From Clostridium gasigenes (lineage in GTDB: Bacteria; Bacillota; Clostridia; Clostridiales; Clostridiaceae), in NCBI RefSeq assembly GCF_900104115.1, contig NZ_FNJM01000016.1, positions 1 to 64,000 of the forward strand: DNA of 64,000 bases. The letters run 5' to 3'. The translations under genes were made by a program, and so were the position numbers. How positions within the stretch are numbered: the stretch's first letter is position 1; each line of letters begins with the position of its first letter. Below are positions 9,608-18,688 of the stretch, in pieces. Below the pieces are notes generated by a model, which saw only the letters and a list, made by a program, of their open reading frames with translations, searched no databases and was not told the DNA's origin.

Positions 9608-11353
9608 GTGCGTAAAGAGTTTTCAATAAGCAATGATAAAATATTAATAAACTTTACAGCTAAGTACTGTAATAACTTTCAAACACTAACAGAAAGTGAG
9701 GGGTTTAGAAGGGTTCTTGAGGTTTATTTAAAAACCTCAGAAACAAAGCTTTCTTTAAGCTATAAATACTTATCAAAATCTTTAAATACGAATGATCTAT
9801 GTGAATTAAGAAAAGATGTAATAAGAGTAATTAAATATTTAACAGTTATGGATGTGAATGAAATAGTTACATTTGATGAAAATTATAAAAACTTATTTTC
9901 AGACAAAGATAGCTTCATATATTTCATAGAAGATTTTTATTTATTCTGGAGAAGACTTGAAAGATATACAGTAATTCATGGAGATAAAGTACAAGAGGGA
10001 TTAGAAGCTATGAACCTTACACAAGCAAATACAGCTTTTTCAACTCTTATTAAAAAGTTATATAGAAAAATAGAAAAAAATGTTTCTGGATTAAAACCAA
10101 AGGTATTTAGACAATTACCAGCAGGTGGGAATTCATGTGTAATGATAAATAAAGTATTATGGCCTATACCAGATGGTTATGAAGCTTTAGAAAAAATACA
10201 ATTTATAGATACTATATTACTTGAAACTCCATTTATAACATATCCTAAAAAAAATACTAGAAATGGTATGTTTAATGAAGTTTTTGAAAATCCAGTTAAA
10301 AGAGCTTCATTAAATGCAGATCATTGGTTCTGCTACACTGCAAAGGTTGGAGAATTACTAGCATACATATATTTCCATAGAGATTATATGGCTCATGGAA
10401 TAACTTTATGTAATTTATTTGAAATGGCAAGAACAGAAGAATATAGAGGCAGAAAACCTGATATTATTTTTGTGTTTGGAGCTAATGATGATGATGGTAA
10501 TTTAAAAACAGTATTTTATGATGATGTTAAAAATGATATAATGGTTGGATACATTAATCATTCAGAAGAAATAGATTATTTTGGATATATGAAAAAAATG
10601 ACATTAACACTTCATAATTTAATTATGATAAAAAGAGGTTGCTTACCTATTCATGGAGCTATGGTAAACATTGTGCTTAAGGAAGGTAAGAATGCTAATG
10701 TTGTTATAATGGGAGATAGTGGTGCTGGTAAATCTGAAAGTTTAGAAGCTTTTAGAACTTTAAGTGAAGATCATATTAGTAATATGACAATAATATTCGA
10801 TGATATGGGTACTTTTAAAGAAAAAGATGGAGATATTATAGGATATGGTACAGAAATTGGTGCTTTTGTAAGACTAGATGATTTAGATCAAGGTTATGCA
10901 TTTAAGGAAATGGATAGAAGTATATTTATGAATCCAGATAAAACAAATGCAAGGTTAGTTATGCCAGTCGCTCCTTATAAAGAAATAATTAAAGGATATA
11001 AAGTTGATTTATTCCTTTATGCAAATAATTATACTAAGGTAGGAGAAGGCGAAACTTCCATAGAATACTTTAAAACAGCTAAGGAAGCTATTAATGTATT
11101 TAAATCAGGAGCAAGAATGGCTAAGGGAACTACAACTGAAATAGGACTTGTAGAATCATATTTTGCAAATCCATTTGGACCAGCTCAAAAGCCAGAACAA
11201 TGTGATATATTAATTGATAATTATTTTGATGCAATGTATAAAGGTAATGTTAAAGTTGGGCAAATTAAAACTTGTTTAGCAGTTAACGGACAAGAAAAAG
11301 AAGGACCAAGACTTGCAGCTTTAGAATTATTTGAAATAATAAAGAATTTATAA
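9608..11353 (+). CDS. PEPCK-like P-loop protein
   Basis: A 581 aa protein whose C-terminal half carries a kinase-1 loop GDSGAGKSE (369-377) followed by IIFDDMG, the pattern of the phosphoenolpyruvate carboxykinase / HPr kinase fold. The N-terminal half is helical and matches nothing I recognise. Length is near ATP-dependent PEPCK (about 530 aa), but the typical oxaloacetate-binding motifs are not obvious, so enzymatic identity is open. The start is the GTG at 9608, with a GGGGG ribosome site nine bases before it, rather than the ATG at 9587 lying ahead of that site. A terminator follows at once. Confidence 0.55.
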   Translation: MRKEFSISNDKILINFTAKYCNNFQTLTESEGFRRVLEVYLKTSETKLSLSYKYLSKSLNTNDLCELRKDVIRVIKYLTVMDVNEIVTFDENYKNLFSDKDSFIYFIEDFYLFWRRLERYTVIHGDKVQEGLEAMNLTQANTAFSTLIKKLYRKIEKNVSGLKPKVFRQLPAGGNSCVMINKVLWPIPDGYEALEKIQFIDTILLETPFITYPKKNTRNGMFNEVFENPVKRASLNADHWFCYTAKVGELLAYIYFHRDYMAHGITLCNLFEMARTEEYRGRKPDIIFVFGANDDDGNLKTVFYDDVKNDIMVGYINHSEEIDYFGYMKKMTLTLHNLIMIKRGCLPIHGAMVNIVLKEGKNANVVIMGDSGAGKSESLEAFRTLSEDHISNMTIIFDDMGTFKEKDGDIIGYGTEIGAFVRLDDLDQGYAFKEMDRSIFMNPDKTNARLVMPVAPYKEIIKGYKVDLFLYANNYTKVGEGETSIEYFKTAKEAINVFKSGARMAKGTTTEIGLVESYFANPFGPAQKPEQCDILIDNYFDAMYKGNVKVGQIKTCLAVNGQEKEGPRLAALELFEIIKNL

Positions 11354-11356
11354 AAT

Positions 11357-11388
11357 AAAAAGCCTCTCAAATTTGAGAGGCTTTTTAT
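11357..11388. terminator. Bidirectional terminator
   Basis: Arms AAAAGCCTCTCAAAT and ATTTGAGAGGCTTTT lie between the PEPCK-like gene (+) and the DUF378 gene (-), with T-rich sequence on both sides. Confidence 0.9.
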
Positions 11389-11389
11389 T

Positions 11390-11596
11390 TTAGTCTGAAC
11401 TCATTAATTTATCTTTTGCAAAGAATGACAGTGAGTATAATCCAGCTATTCCTACTAGCGCATACACAATTCTACTAAATGCTGTCATATCTCCGAATAG
11501 TGTAGAGACTAAGTTAAATTGGAAAAATCCAATTAAACCCCAGTTTATCGCTCCTATAATAACTAATATAAGAGCGGTTGAATCTAATACTTTCAT
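11390..11596 (-). CDS. DUF378 small membrane protein
   Basis: A 68 aa protein with two membrane helices (about residues 6-26 and 37-58) and the INWGLIGFF motif typical of DUF378 proteins. No function is known. I place the start at the ATG at 11596, preceded by AAGGAG. The GTG at 11605 lies inside the ribosome binding site. Confidence 0.88.
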   Translation of the reverse strand: MKVLDSTALILVIIGAINWGLIGFFQFNLVSTLFGDMTAFSRIVYALVGIAGLYSLSFFAKDKLMSSD

Positions 11597-11670
11597 AAAA
11601 AACACTCCTTTATTTTTGGGTACATAATTATGTTTCCCAAAGAAATATTTTTTATGTGTAAAACATAAAA

Positions 11671-12138
11671 TTAAATTGTAATATTCCTATCTACTGGTTG
11701 TTCAAGTGAAATAAATGTATCTGTTCTTTGAACTCCAGGAATTACATTTATTTTATTAAGTAATATAGATTGTAAATCAGAAATGTTTTTGCATATTACC
11801 TTTGTAAAAATAGAATAATTCCCTGTAGTTAGATGTAATTCTACAACCTCGCTTATTAAAGAAAGTTGATCTACAACTGATGAGAAAGAAGATGTTTTAT
11901 CTACATATATGCCAACAAAGCAGCATACATCATAGCCTAATATTGGTAGGTTTAAAAGAATTCTAGTTCCTTTTACAACTCCAAGTTCTTCCATCTTCTT
12001 CATTCTTACATGTATAGTACCACCACTAACATGACATATTCTAGCTATTTCTAAATAAGGAGTTCTAGAGTCCTTAATTAATAAATCTAATATTTGAAGG
12101 TCAAGTTCATCTAATTGATAGGTTTGGTTTAAACCCAT
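11671..12138 (-). CDS. Lrp/AsnC family transcriptional regulator
   Basis: A 155 aa regulator with an N-terminal helix-turn-helix (DSRTPYLEIARICHVSGGTI, about 24-43) and a C-terminal RAM/ligand-binding domain. Family members bind amino acids and form dimers or octamers. There is no adjacent amino-acid gene in the same operon, so its targets are unknown. AGGGGTG precedes the ATG. Confidence 0.93.
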   Translation of the reverse strand: MGLNQTYQLDELDLQILDLLIKDSRTPYLEIARICHVSGGTIHVRMKKMEELGVVKGTRILLNLPILGYDVCCFVGIYVDKTSSFSSVVDQLSLISEVVELHLTTGNYSIFTKVICKNISDLQSILLNKINVIPGVQRTDTFISLEQPVDRNITI

Positions 12139-12380
12139 ATTATCACCCCTATTTAACGATTTTATAATTTCTTTTTCTATTTTATCAAATTTATTGTGAA
12201 AATAGAAGCTAAAAATGATAATATTATAAAATAAATTAAAAAAATTAATGAATTTATAAAAAATCCCAAATAAAGCAAGCTGCTTTCAAAAAAAAAATAA
12301 AAATTAAATTTATAATACTTGAAAATAAAGCTTATTTATTTTAATATATAGGTTACACAGTAAAATAGGAGGGTATACTT

Positions 12381-12695
12381 ATGAACAACATATTATATAT
12401 AGTAATAATGATAGTAGCAACAATTTTAATTTTTTGGGGCGGAAGAAAATTTATATTTTCTAAAGTGAAAATAAACAAATGGATTCCTTTAGGAATTTCA
12501 ATAGTAATTTTAGCAAGCCAATTTTTTATAGGAAACCAAAATAAGTGGATTAATGCGGTCTCAACATTATTAACAGTTATGTTTTTCTTATGGTTTATGG
12601 AAATTCATAGTACTGGAGGCCCTAAGGTTGCAGAAAAGAAAATAGTAATTAAGCCTAAAGCTAAACCAAACAGAGTTAAGCATTTAAAAAAATAA
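12381..12695 (+). CDS. Small membrane protein of unknown function
   Basis: A 104 aa protein with three predicted membrane helices (about residues 4-22, 35-52 and 58-74) and a basic cytoplasmic tail rich in Lys and Pro (KPKAKPNRVKHLKK). I do not recognise a family. AGGAGGG lies ahead of the ATG, and a large hairpin follows. Confidence 0.7.
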   Translation: MNNILYIVIMIVATILIFWGGRKFIFSKVKINKWIPLGISIVILASQFFIGNQNKWINAVSTLLTVMFFLWFMEIHSTGGPKVAEKKIVIKPKAKPNRVKHLKK

Positions 12696-12710
12696 GAAAA
12701 TAAATAATTT

Positions 12711-12763
12711 AGGCATCTTCAAAAAATACTAGTAGTTAAACTAGTTATTTTTTCAAGATGCCT
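12711..12763. terminator. Large two-part hairpin between convergent genes
   Basis: Outer arms AGGCATCTT (12711-12719) and AAGATGCCT (12755-12763) enclose A-rich and T-rich inner arms around CTAGT/ACTAG. It acts as a terminator in both directions and belongs to the ATCTTCAAAAA palindrome family. Confidence 0.75.
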
Positions 12764-12799
12764 TAAACATATAAAAAACATTTAAGGAATATTTGCATT

Positions 12800-13819
12800 T
12801 TAGTCTGGATTTTTAGTTACAAAAATAGGTGAACTAAAAGCGATTTTACCAGTTTTCTGAATAACCTTAATTACATACCAGCTTTCATCTTTTTCATGTA
12901 CATGCTCATAAAGATATTTAATGTTATTTAAGTTAATGTCAATTATGTTTTTGACTAAAGTACCTTTATTAGAAATTATATGAATTTCTTTAATTGGATA
13001 CCTAATATCATCAGCATAAATCATAAATTTAAGTTTATCAGAAGTTATAACAATTTCCTCACCCATAAAAATATTATTAATAGTAAAGTAAAGTTTCAAA
13101 AAACGGGATTCAGTTGAATAGGTTCTTCTATTTCTAAAAGCAGATACTAGTGCAGTAGTTGAAAGCTCATTACCTATATAAACTGTAAGGTTTTCTGAAT
13201 CACCAAAATTCACTTTGTGGTTATCTTGACTATTTATGGCGCCAAGTTTCCAACCTATATCTAGAAGGTTATAATAATATTTATCGTGGCGAGTATATTT
13301 GGACGCAGGGTTTCCGTTACCAACTTCCACAGAGGTAATAAGCTTATTAAATATTGGATGATGATCAAGGCTATTAACATTTTTGTGGGGATGATTAATT
13401 GAAATAAAAGCATTTGTATTATTTAACATCCATAAAGCTAAAAGCTTTAAGTCTATTATTGTACCATTAAAAAATGTATTAGAATTTATTATATTAAAAT
13501 CACCAAAAGAGTTAGTTTTACATTCAAATCCTACTAAGGGTAAAAAATCATCGTATTTCTTTCTCATCTTAATTGCATAGTGATGAGTTCCTTGCCATCT
13601 TGTTAAAACCTCATCTTTAATAATAACTTTATTAGAAAGATAAGAATTATGGTCTGTTATGCACATAAAGTTTATACCTGTTTTTCTTCCATATTCATAA
13701 TCATCATAAGGATTTCCTCTGCCGGTAGAATAAGATGTATGACAATGAGGTATTCCATAATAAAATTTTAAATTGCTTTGATCGAATTCTTTTATGTCTT
13801 TATGCTTTTTTCTTCCCAA
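12800..13819 (-). CDS. PHP-domain metallo-phosphoesterase-like protein
   Basis: A 339 aa protein with PHP-domain metal motifs: HCHTSYSTG near residue 26, ITDHN near 55, and further His/Asp residues at INHPHKN and SQDNHK. PHP proteins are usually phosphoesterases or nucleases. The C-terminal 100 residues look like a beta-sandwich add-on. It starts at a TTG (13819) with GAGAGG upstream and diverges from the carbonic-anhydrase-like gene. The substrate is unknown. Confidence 0.8.
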   Translation of the reverse strand: MGRKKHKDIKEFDQSNLKFYYGIPHCHTSYSTGRGNPYDDYEYGRKTGINFMCITDHNSYLSNKVIIKDEVLTRWQGTHHYAIKMRKKYDDFLPLVGFECKTNSFGDFNIINSNTFFNGTIIDLKLLALWMLNNTNAFISINHPHKNVNSLDHHPIFNKLITSVEVGNGNPASKYTRHDKYYYNLLDIGWKLGAINSQDNHKVNFGDSENLTVYIGNELSTTALVSAFRNRRTYSTESRFLKLYFTINNIFMGEEIVITSDKLKFMIYADDIRYPIKEIHIISNKGTLVKNIIDINLNNIKYLYEHVHEKDESWYVIKVIQKTGKIAFSSPIFVTKNPD

Positions 13820-13964
13820 ATTATGCCTCTCAAAATATTGTTTAATTATATATAGTATTACATAGGTATAAATAATGACAATAATATAAGGGAATGATAA
13901 AATAAGTTTATAAGATTATATATTTATTTTTCAAAAGATGTTTTAATGAAAAGGAGTTATAGAA

Positions 13965-14465
13965 ATGATAAAAGAGTTTCAAGGGGTTAAACCTATAGTA
14001 CATAAAACTTGCTATATTTCAGAAAGTGTTGATATAATAGGAAATGTTGTTATTAAAGATAACGCTAATATTTGGTTTGGTACAAGGATTAGAGGCGATA
14101 TGAATAGTATTGTTATAGGCGAAAATACAAATATTCAAGAAAACTCTGTAGTTCATGTAGATAGCCATTGTGGAACATATATAGGTGATGATGTAACAAT
14201 AGGGCATGGAGCTATAATTCATGGATGCACTATACATAATAATGTTTTAATAGGAATGGGTTCTATTGTATTAAATGAAGCTATAATTGGGAAAAATACA
14301 ATTATAGGAGCAGGATCATTAATACCACAAGGAAAAGAAATACCAGAAGGTGTTCTTTGTCTTGGTAGCCCAGTTAAAGTAATTAGAAATTTAACTGAAG
14401 AAGAAATAATAGGAATTAAGACTTCAGCAAATAATTATGTAAACTTAAGTAAAAAATATATATAG
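13965..14465 (+). CDS. Gamma-carbonic anhydrase family protein
   Basis: A 166 aa left-handed beta-helix protein built from hexapeptide repeats (for example IIGNVV, IGDDVT, IGHGAI, IGMGSI). The trimeric gamma-class zinc site is represented by the His residues of VVHVDSH and GHGAIIHGCTIHNN. Homologues (YrdA/PaaY type) hydrate CO2 weakly or not at all. AAGGAG precedes the ATG. It lies 48 bp upstream of cvfB and may be cotranscribed. Confidence 0.88.
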   Translation: MIKEFQGVKPIVHKTCYISESVDIIGNVVIKDNANIWFGTRIRGDMNSIVIGENTNIQENSVVHVDSHCGTYIGDDVTIGHGAIIHGCTIHNNVLIGMGSIVLNEAIIGKNTIIGAGSLIPQGKEIPEGVLCLGSPVKVIRNLTEEEIIGIKTSANNYVNLSKKYI

Positions 14466-14513
14466 GAGGCAGGTTAAACAATTAGTTTAATAGTGCCTAA
14501 ATCAGGAGGAAAT

Positions 14514-15362
14514 ATGTTAAATATAGGTGAATATCACGTTTTAAAAGCAGTAAGAAAAAAGGATTATGGATACTTTCTACAAAATGAAGAAGGTGACTCA
14601 GTTTTATTACCAACATCATGTATTGGTAAGGAAAGAGTTAGAATTGATGACGTTTTAAATGTATTTGTTTATAAAGATTCATTAGATAGACCAGTTGCAT
14701 CACTTGCTAAACCATTTGTAACTGCAGGAGAAGTTGGTTATTTAAAAGTTGTAATGAAAACAGAGTTTGGAGCTTTCATTAGTATTGGATTAGACAGAGA
14801 TATTTTTGTTCCAATTAAAGAACAAAGATTTGAAATCAAAGAAAATGAAAAATATTTATTCTATATATATGTAGATAAAACGGGAAGGCTTGCAGGAACT
14901 ACAGATGTAGAACCTTACCTAAGACCTTTAGAAGAAGCGGATAACATAACTTATAAAGTAGGAGATGAAATGGAAGCTGTAGTTTATTCAGCTACTCCAG
15001 CTGGTACTTTAAATGTTGCAATAGATTGCAAATATAAAGGATTAGTATTACCAAACGAATACTTCCAAAGTGTTTATCCAGGAATAGAATTAAAATTAAG
15101 AGTTAAAAGATTGTATGAAGATGGAGTAATTGGATTTTCTTCAAGACAAAAAAGATTAATAGAAAGATCAAGTCTTCAAGAATCTATATTAAAACATATG
15201 GATATTAATGGTGGTTTTATGGCGTTTAACGATAAATCAGCACCAGAAGATATAAAAGCAACATTTAATACAAGTAAAAACTACTTCAAAATGGCACTTG
15301 GTGGCTTAATGAAGGAAGGGAAAATAGCTCAAGACTTAGAAGGAACAAGAATAGTAAAGTAG
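14514..15362 (+). CDS. cvfB: CvfB-type S1 RNA-binding protein
   Basis: A 282 aa protein with tandem S1-like OB folds (about 1-70, 70-140, 140-215) and a C-terminal winged helix, the architecture of CvfB/YitL. Family members bind RNA and affect virulence-factor expression in staphylococci. The start is the ATG at 14514, preceded by AGGAGG. The GTG at 14493 precedes that ribosome site. Confidence 0.85.
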   Translation: MLNIGEYHVLKAVRKKDYGYFLQNEEGDSVLLPTSCIGKERVRIDDVLNVFVYKDSLDRPVASLAKPFVTAGEVGYLKVVMKTEFGAFISIGLDRDIFVPIKEQRFEIKENEKYLFYIYVDKTGRLAGTTDVEPYLRPLEEADNITYKVGDEMEAVVYSATPAGTLNVAIDCKYKGLVLPNEYFQSVYPGIELKLRVKRLYEDGVIGFSSRQKRLIERSSLQESILKHMDINGGFMAFNDKSAPEDIKATFNTSKNYFKMALGGLMKEGKIAQDLEGTRIVK

Positions 15363-15401
15363 AGTAACTTATATTTAGGATAGAATTCAATTAATACTAA
15401 G

Positions 15402-15445
15402 CAAACTTATATCATATAACTTTATATGATATAAGTTTGTTTTTT
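15402..15445 (+). terminator. Intrinsic terminator
   Basis: Seventeen-base arms (15402-15418 and 15423-15439) with a four-base loop and a T tract end the carbonic-anhydrase/cvfB unit. Confidence 0.9.
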
Positions 15446-15553
15446 TGTATTTTTGTATTTTAAAATGGGGAAAATAAATAAAGTTTGAAAAAACTAGGAC
15501 ATTAAATCTTTAGCATATGGTATAATTATATTGAAAATAAAGGGGGAATTAGT

Positions 15554-16168
15554 ATGTTTAAAAATTTCGCAGCAGACGCTTTAGGATTAAGTGATATAGG
15601 GAAAATAATTAGTTCTAAGGATTATGACAAAGTAGATGCAGATGATTATATAATGCATGAAGATGGAGAAAAAATATTTTTCTTAATTAAGTCAAGGACA
15701 GATGAATATTGCTTCACTAATTTAGCTTTAATACATGTAGATGGTGAATCAGCTATTAGTAAGAAGAGAACAGTAAAAAGATATGACTATTATAAAAACA
15801 AATTAAGTAACATAACTATTGAAACAGCAGGAACAATAGATTTAGATTGTGAAATTAAGTTTGCAATAAATCAAGAGATGTTTTTAATTGATGTTGACAA
15901 AAGAGCCATTGAGCAATTAAAAGATCTTTATAAAGCTTTAATAAGAATAGAACAAATTACAGAAAGTAATGAAACAATGTTAATAAAATCAGGAGAAGTT
16001 TTAGAAATAGCATCTAAAGCCTGTGGTTCTCAAAAAATAGAAAATGGAGATTTAGCAGAAATATTTAAAAATATTAATGAATATTCTTTCCAATGGATAA
16101 AGCAAAGTAGAGAAGAATATATTAAAAAAGATTTTACAGATACATTTAAGAATTATATAAATAATTAA
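15554..16168 (+). CDS. PH-domain protein, YvbH-like
   Basis: A 204 aa protein with an N-terminal bacterial PH domain (about 30-125, including FFLIKSRTDEYCFTNLALIHV) and a helical C-terminal extension (about 130-204) like the YvbH oligomerisation region. The cellular role is unknown. AAAGGGGG lies before the ATG. It is monocistronic and ended by a strong terminator. Confidence 0.8.
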   Translation: MFKNFAADALGLSDIGKIISSKDYDKVDADDYIMHEDGEKIFFLIKSRTDEYCFTNLALIHVDGESAISKKRTVKRYDYYKNKLSNITIETAGTIDLDCEIKFAINQEMFLIDVDKRAIEQLKDLYKALIRIEQITESNETMLIKSGEVLEIASKACGSQKIENGDLAEIFKNINEYSFQWIKQSREEYIKKDFTDTFKNYINN

Positions 16169-16184
16169 AGATAAAGTATTAGCG

Positions 16185-16222
16185 CAGCTCCTAGATAAAA
16201 AATTATCTAGGAGCTGTTTCTT
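16185..16222 (+). terminator. Intrinsic terminator
   Basis: Arms CAGCTCCTAGATA (16185-16197) and TATCTAGGAGCTG (16204-16216) are followed by TTTCTTT. Confidence 0.9.
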
Positions 16223-16394
16223 TGGTGTTATTATCCAGTATAGTCAGCTATAATAACATATTTATTTTCGCCAACCTTTAATAGGTTAAATAAAACACCT
16301 CACATTATTAGAATTAAATTTGTATAAAAAAATATATATATCCTAATTATAATAAATAAAAGTATTGATTTATGAAAAAAATTAAATAAGAATA

Positions 16395-16423
16395 TTGACT
16401 TTATTGCTTTACTGTGATAAAGT
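16395..16423 (+). promoter_or_regulatory. Promoter of the amino-acid ABC operon
   Basis: TTGACT at 16395-16400, a 17-base spacer and TAAAGT at 16418-16423. Upstream, 16226-16261 can form a hairpin (TGTTATTAT / ATAATAACA). I see no riboswitch. Confidence 0.6.
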
Positions 16424-16461
16424 AATGATATGATAAAGAAAACAAAAGGGGGCAATTAATA

Positions 16462-17247
16462 ATGAATATAAGAAAATTAATAAAAAAGGTTTTAATGACA
16501 ACTATAGTAGGGGCAATAGCCATAGGATTTGTAGGTTGTGGTAACACTGAAAAACTAGTTTTGGGGTTTGATGATACTTTTGTACCAATGGGATTTAAAG
16601 ATGAAAATGGCGAGGTTACAGGTTTTGATATTGAACTTGCAAAGGCAGTTGGAGAAAAGCTAGGTAAAGAAATAGAGTTTCAACCAATAGATTGGAGCAT
16701 GAAAGAAACAGAACTTAATAATGGAAATATAGATTTTATTTGGAATGGATATTCAGTTACTGATGAAAGACGTGAAAAGGTTGAATTTTCAAAGACTTAT
16801 TTAAATAATAGACAAATAATAATTACACTTGCAGATTCAAAAATTAAAACAAAAGCAGATTTAAAAGATGCTAAAGTTGCAGCACAAAATGCATCAAGTG
16901 CAGTTGAGGCAATAGAAGCTGATGGAGATATAATTTCTACATTTAAAAATGGAAAAATTATAACTTTTGACACAAATAATGAAGCGTTAATGGATTTAGA
17001 AGCAGGAAGAGTTGATGCTATTGTTGCTGATGAAATATTAGCAAAATATTATATGAATGGAAGAGGTATTGAAAAATATAATGTTATTTCAGAAGATTTT
17101 GGAATAGAAGATTATGCAGTAGGTATGAGAAAAGATGACTCAGCATTTGTTGAGAAATTTAATAAAGCTTTTGATGAAGTTGTAGCTGATGGAACAGCCG
17201 CAGAAATATCAAAAAAATGGTTTGGTGAAGATATAATAGCTAAATAA
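16462..17247 (+). CDS. Amino-acid ABC transporter, substrate-binding lipoprotein
   Basis: A 261 aa polar-amino-acid binding protein (SBP_bac_3 type). A signal peptide with lipobox GFVGC places the lipidated Cys at residue 26. The mature protein has the typical opening LVLGFDDTFVPMGFKDENG and FDIELAKAVGEKLG. It delivers a polar amino acid to the permease and ATPase encoded next (gaps of 13 and 12 bp). The exact ligand cannot be read from sequence. Confidence 0.93.
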   Translation: MNIRKLIKKVLMTTIVGAIAIGFVGCGNTEKLVLGFDDTFVPMGFKDENGEVTGFDIELAKAVGEKLGKEIEFQPIDWSMKETELNNGNIDFIWNGYSVTDERREKVEFSKTYLNNRQIIITLADSKIKTKADLKDAKVAAQNASSAVEAIEADGDIISTFKNGKIITFDTNNEALMDLEAGRVDAIVADEILAKYYMNGRGIEKYNVISEDFGIEDYAVGMRKDDSAFVEKFNKAFDEVVADGTAAEISKKWFGEDIIAK

Positions 17248-17260
17248 AGGAGGGAAAATT

Positions 17261-17902
17261 ATGCAAGATATAATAAGCCTTATTCCACAAGTGCTTCAGG
17301 GTTTAACAACAACATTGATGGTGTTTATATTAACATTAATATTATCAATTCCATTAGGAGTAATTATAGCTCTTGGAAGAATATCTAAAATGAAAATATT
17401 AAATAGCATAACAGGTATTTATATCTATATATTTAGAGGAACTCCTTTATTATTACAAATACTATTTATATTTTTTGGGCTACCATCACTTGGATTATCA
17501 ATTCCTAGAATGCCAGCAGCTATACTTGCAATGGTATTAAACTATGGTGCATACTTTGGAGAAATATTTAGAGCGGGAATAATTTCTATTGATAAAGGAC
17601 AAATTGAAGCGGCTGAGGTACTTGGAATGTCTAAAAAGGATATCTTTGTTAGAATAATTCTGCCTCAAGCATTAAAAACAGTGTTTCCACCAGTATCAAA
17701 TGAAGTTGTTACACTTGTAAAAGATACAGCACTAGTTTATGTTGTGGGATTAGACGAACTTCTTAAAGTTGCTAAAATAGCATCAAATAGATTAACATCA
17801 ATAATGCCATTTGTAGTTGTAGCTATAGTATATTTAATTCTTAATGGGATAATTGCAAAAGTATTAGAAAAAATTGAAAAAAAATATAACTATTATCAGT
17901 AG
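17261..17902 (+). CDS. Amino-acid ABC transporter permease
   Basis: A 213 aa HisM-family inner-membrane permease with about five helices. The cytoplasmic EAA loop is EAAEVLGMSKKDIFVRIILPQA (near residues 118-139), where the ATPase docks. It is the middle gene of the three-gene operon, with AGGAGGG before the ATG. Confidence 0.94.
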   Translation: MQDIISLIPQVLQGLTTTLMVFILTLILSIPLGVIIALGRISKMKILNSITGIYIYIFRGTPLLLQILFIFFGLPSLGLSIPRMPAAILAMVLNYGAYFGEIFRAGIISIDKGQIEAAEVLGMSKKDIFVRIILPQALKTVFPPVSNEVVTLVKDTALVYVVGLDELLKVAKIASNRLTSIMPFVVVAIVYLILNGIIAKVLEKIEKKYNYYQ

Positions 17903-17914
17903 GAGGGGACTTGC

Positions 17915-18604
17915 ATGTTAAAAATAAGTGGATTGAAAAAAAGCTTTGGAAAAACAGAGGTATTAAAAGGCGTTGATTTAGAAATAAAATCTGGTGAAAT
18001 ACTAGTAATCGTTGGTCCTTCAGGTGGAGGAAAAACAACTCTACTTAGATGTGTTAATGCTTTAGAAACCTGCGATGATGGCTTAATTGAAATTAATGGA
18101 AACACTTTATGTGAAAATGGGAAATATATAGATAAAATAGAAATGAAAAATATAAGAAAAGATATAGGCTTAGTTTTTCAAAATTTTAATTTATTTCCTC
18201 ATATGAGTGTTTTAGAAAATTTAATAGAAGCACCACAAAAGGTTTTTGGTGTTTCAAAGGAAGAAGCAATAAAAAGAGCAGAAGAAACTTTAAGTTTCCT
18301 TGGGTTAAATGATAAAAGAGACAACTACCCCTGTGAGCTATCAGGAGGCCAAAAGCAAAGAGTTGCAATTGGAAGAGCATTAGTATTAGATCCAAAGTTA
18401 ATGTGCTTTGATGAGCCAACATCGGCATTAGATCCAGGTCTTACAGATGAGGTTGCAAAATTAATTAGAAGTCTTGGAAAAGAAGGTATGAGTATGATGA
18501 TAATTACTCATGATATGGAATTTGCAAAGAAAGTTGCAGATAGAATATTTTCTATGGATAAGGGGATTTTGTCAGAAGGATTAATATTTAAAGATCTACT
18601 TTGA
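17915..18604 (+). CDS. Amino-acid ABC transporter ATP-binding protein
   Basis: A 229 aa ABC ATPase with Walker A GPSGGGKT (about 32-39), Q-loop FQNFNLFPHMSV, signature LSGGQKQR and Walker B MCFDEPTSALDP. It powers the importer encoded upstream. The C terminus is about 10 residues shorter than in GlnQ-type relatives but all catalytic motifs are present. Confidence 0.95.
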   Translation: MLKISGLKKSFGKTEVLKGVDLEIKSGEILVIVGPSGGGKTTLLRCVNALETCDDGLIEINGNTLCENGKYIDKIEMKNIRKDIGLVFQNFNLFPHMSVLENLIEAPQKVFGVSKEEAIKRAEETLSFLGLNDKRDNYPCELSGGQKQRVAIGRALVLDPKLMCFDEPTSALDPGLTDEVAKLIRSLGKEGMSMMIITHDMEFAKKVADRIFSMDKGILSEGLIFKDLL

Positions 18605-18646
18605 TTTATATAAAAATGAATTAAGGTCTATTTAAAAAACAATAAA

Positions 18647-18680
18647 AATGAGGTATTCAAATTTGAATACCTCATTTCTT
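18647..18680. terminator. Bidirectional terminator
   Basis: AATGAGGTATTCAAA and its complement form the stem between the ABC operon (+) and the P-type ATPase gene (-). Confidence 0.9.
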
Positions 18681-18688
18681 TTGAAAAA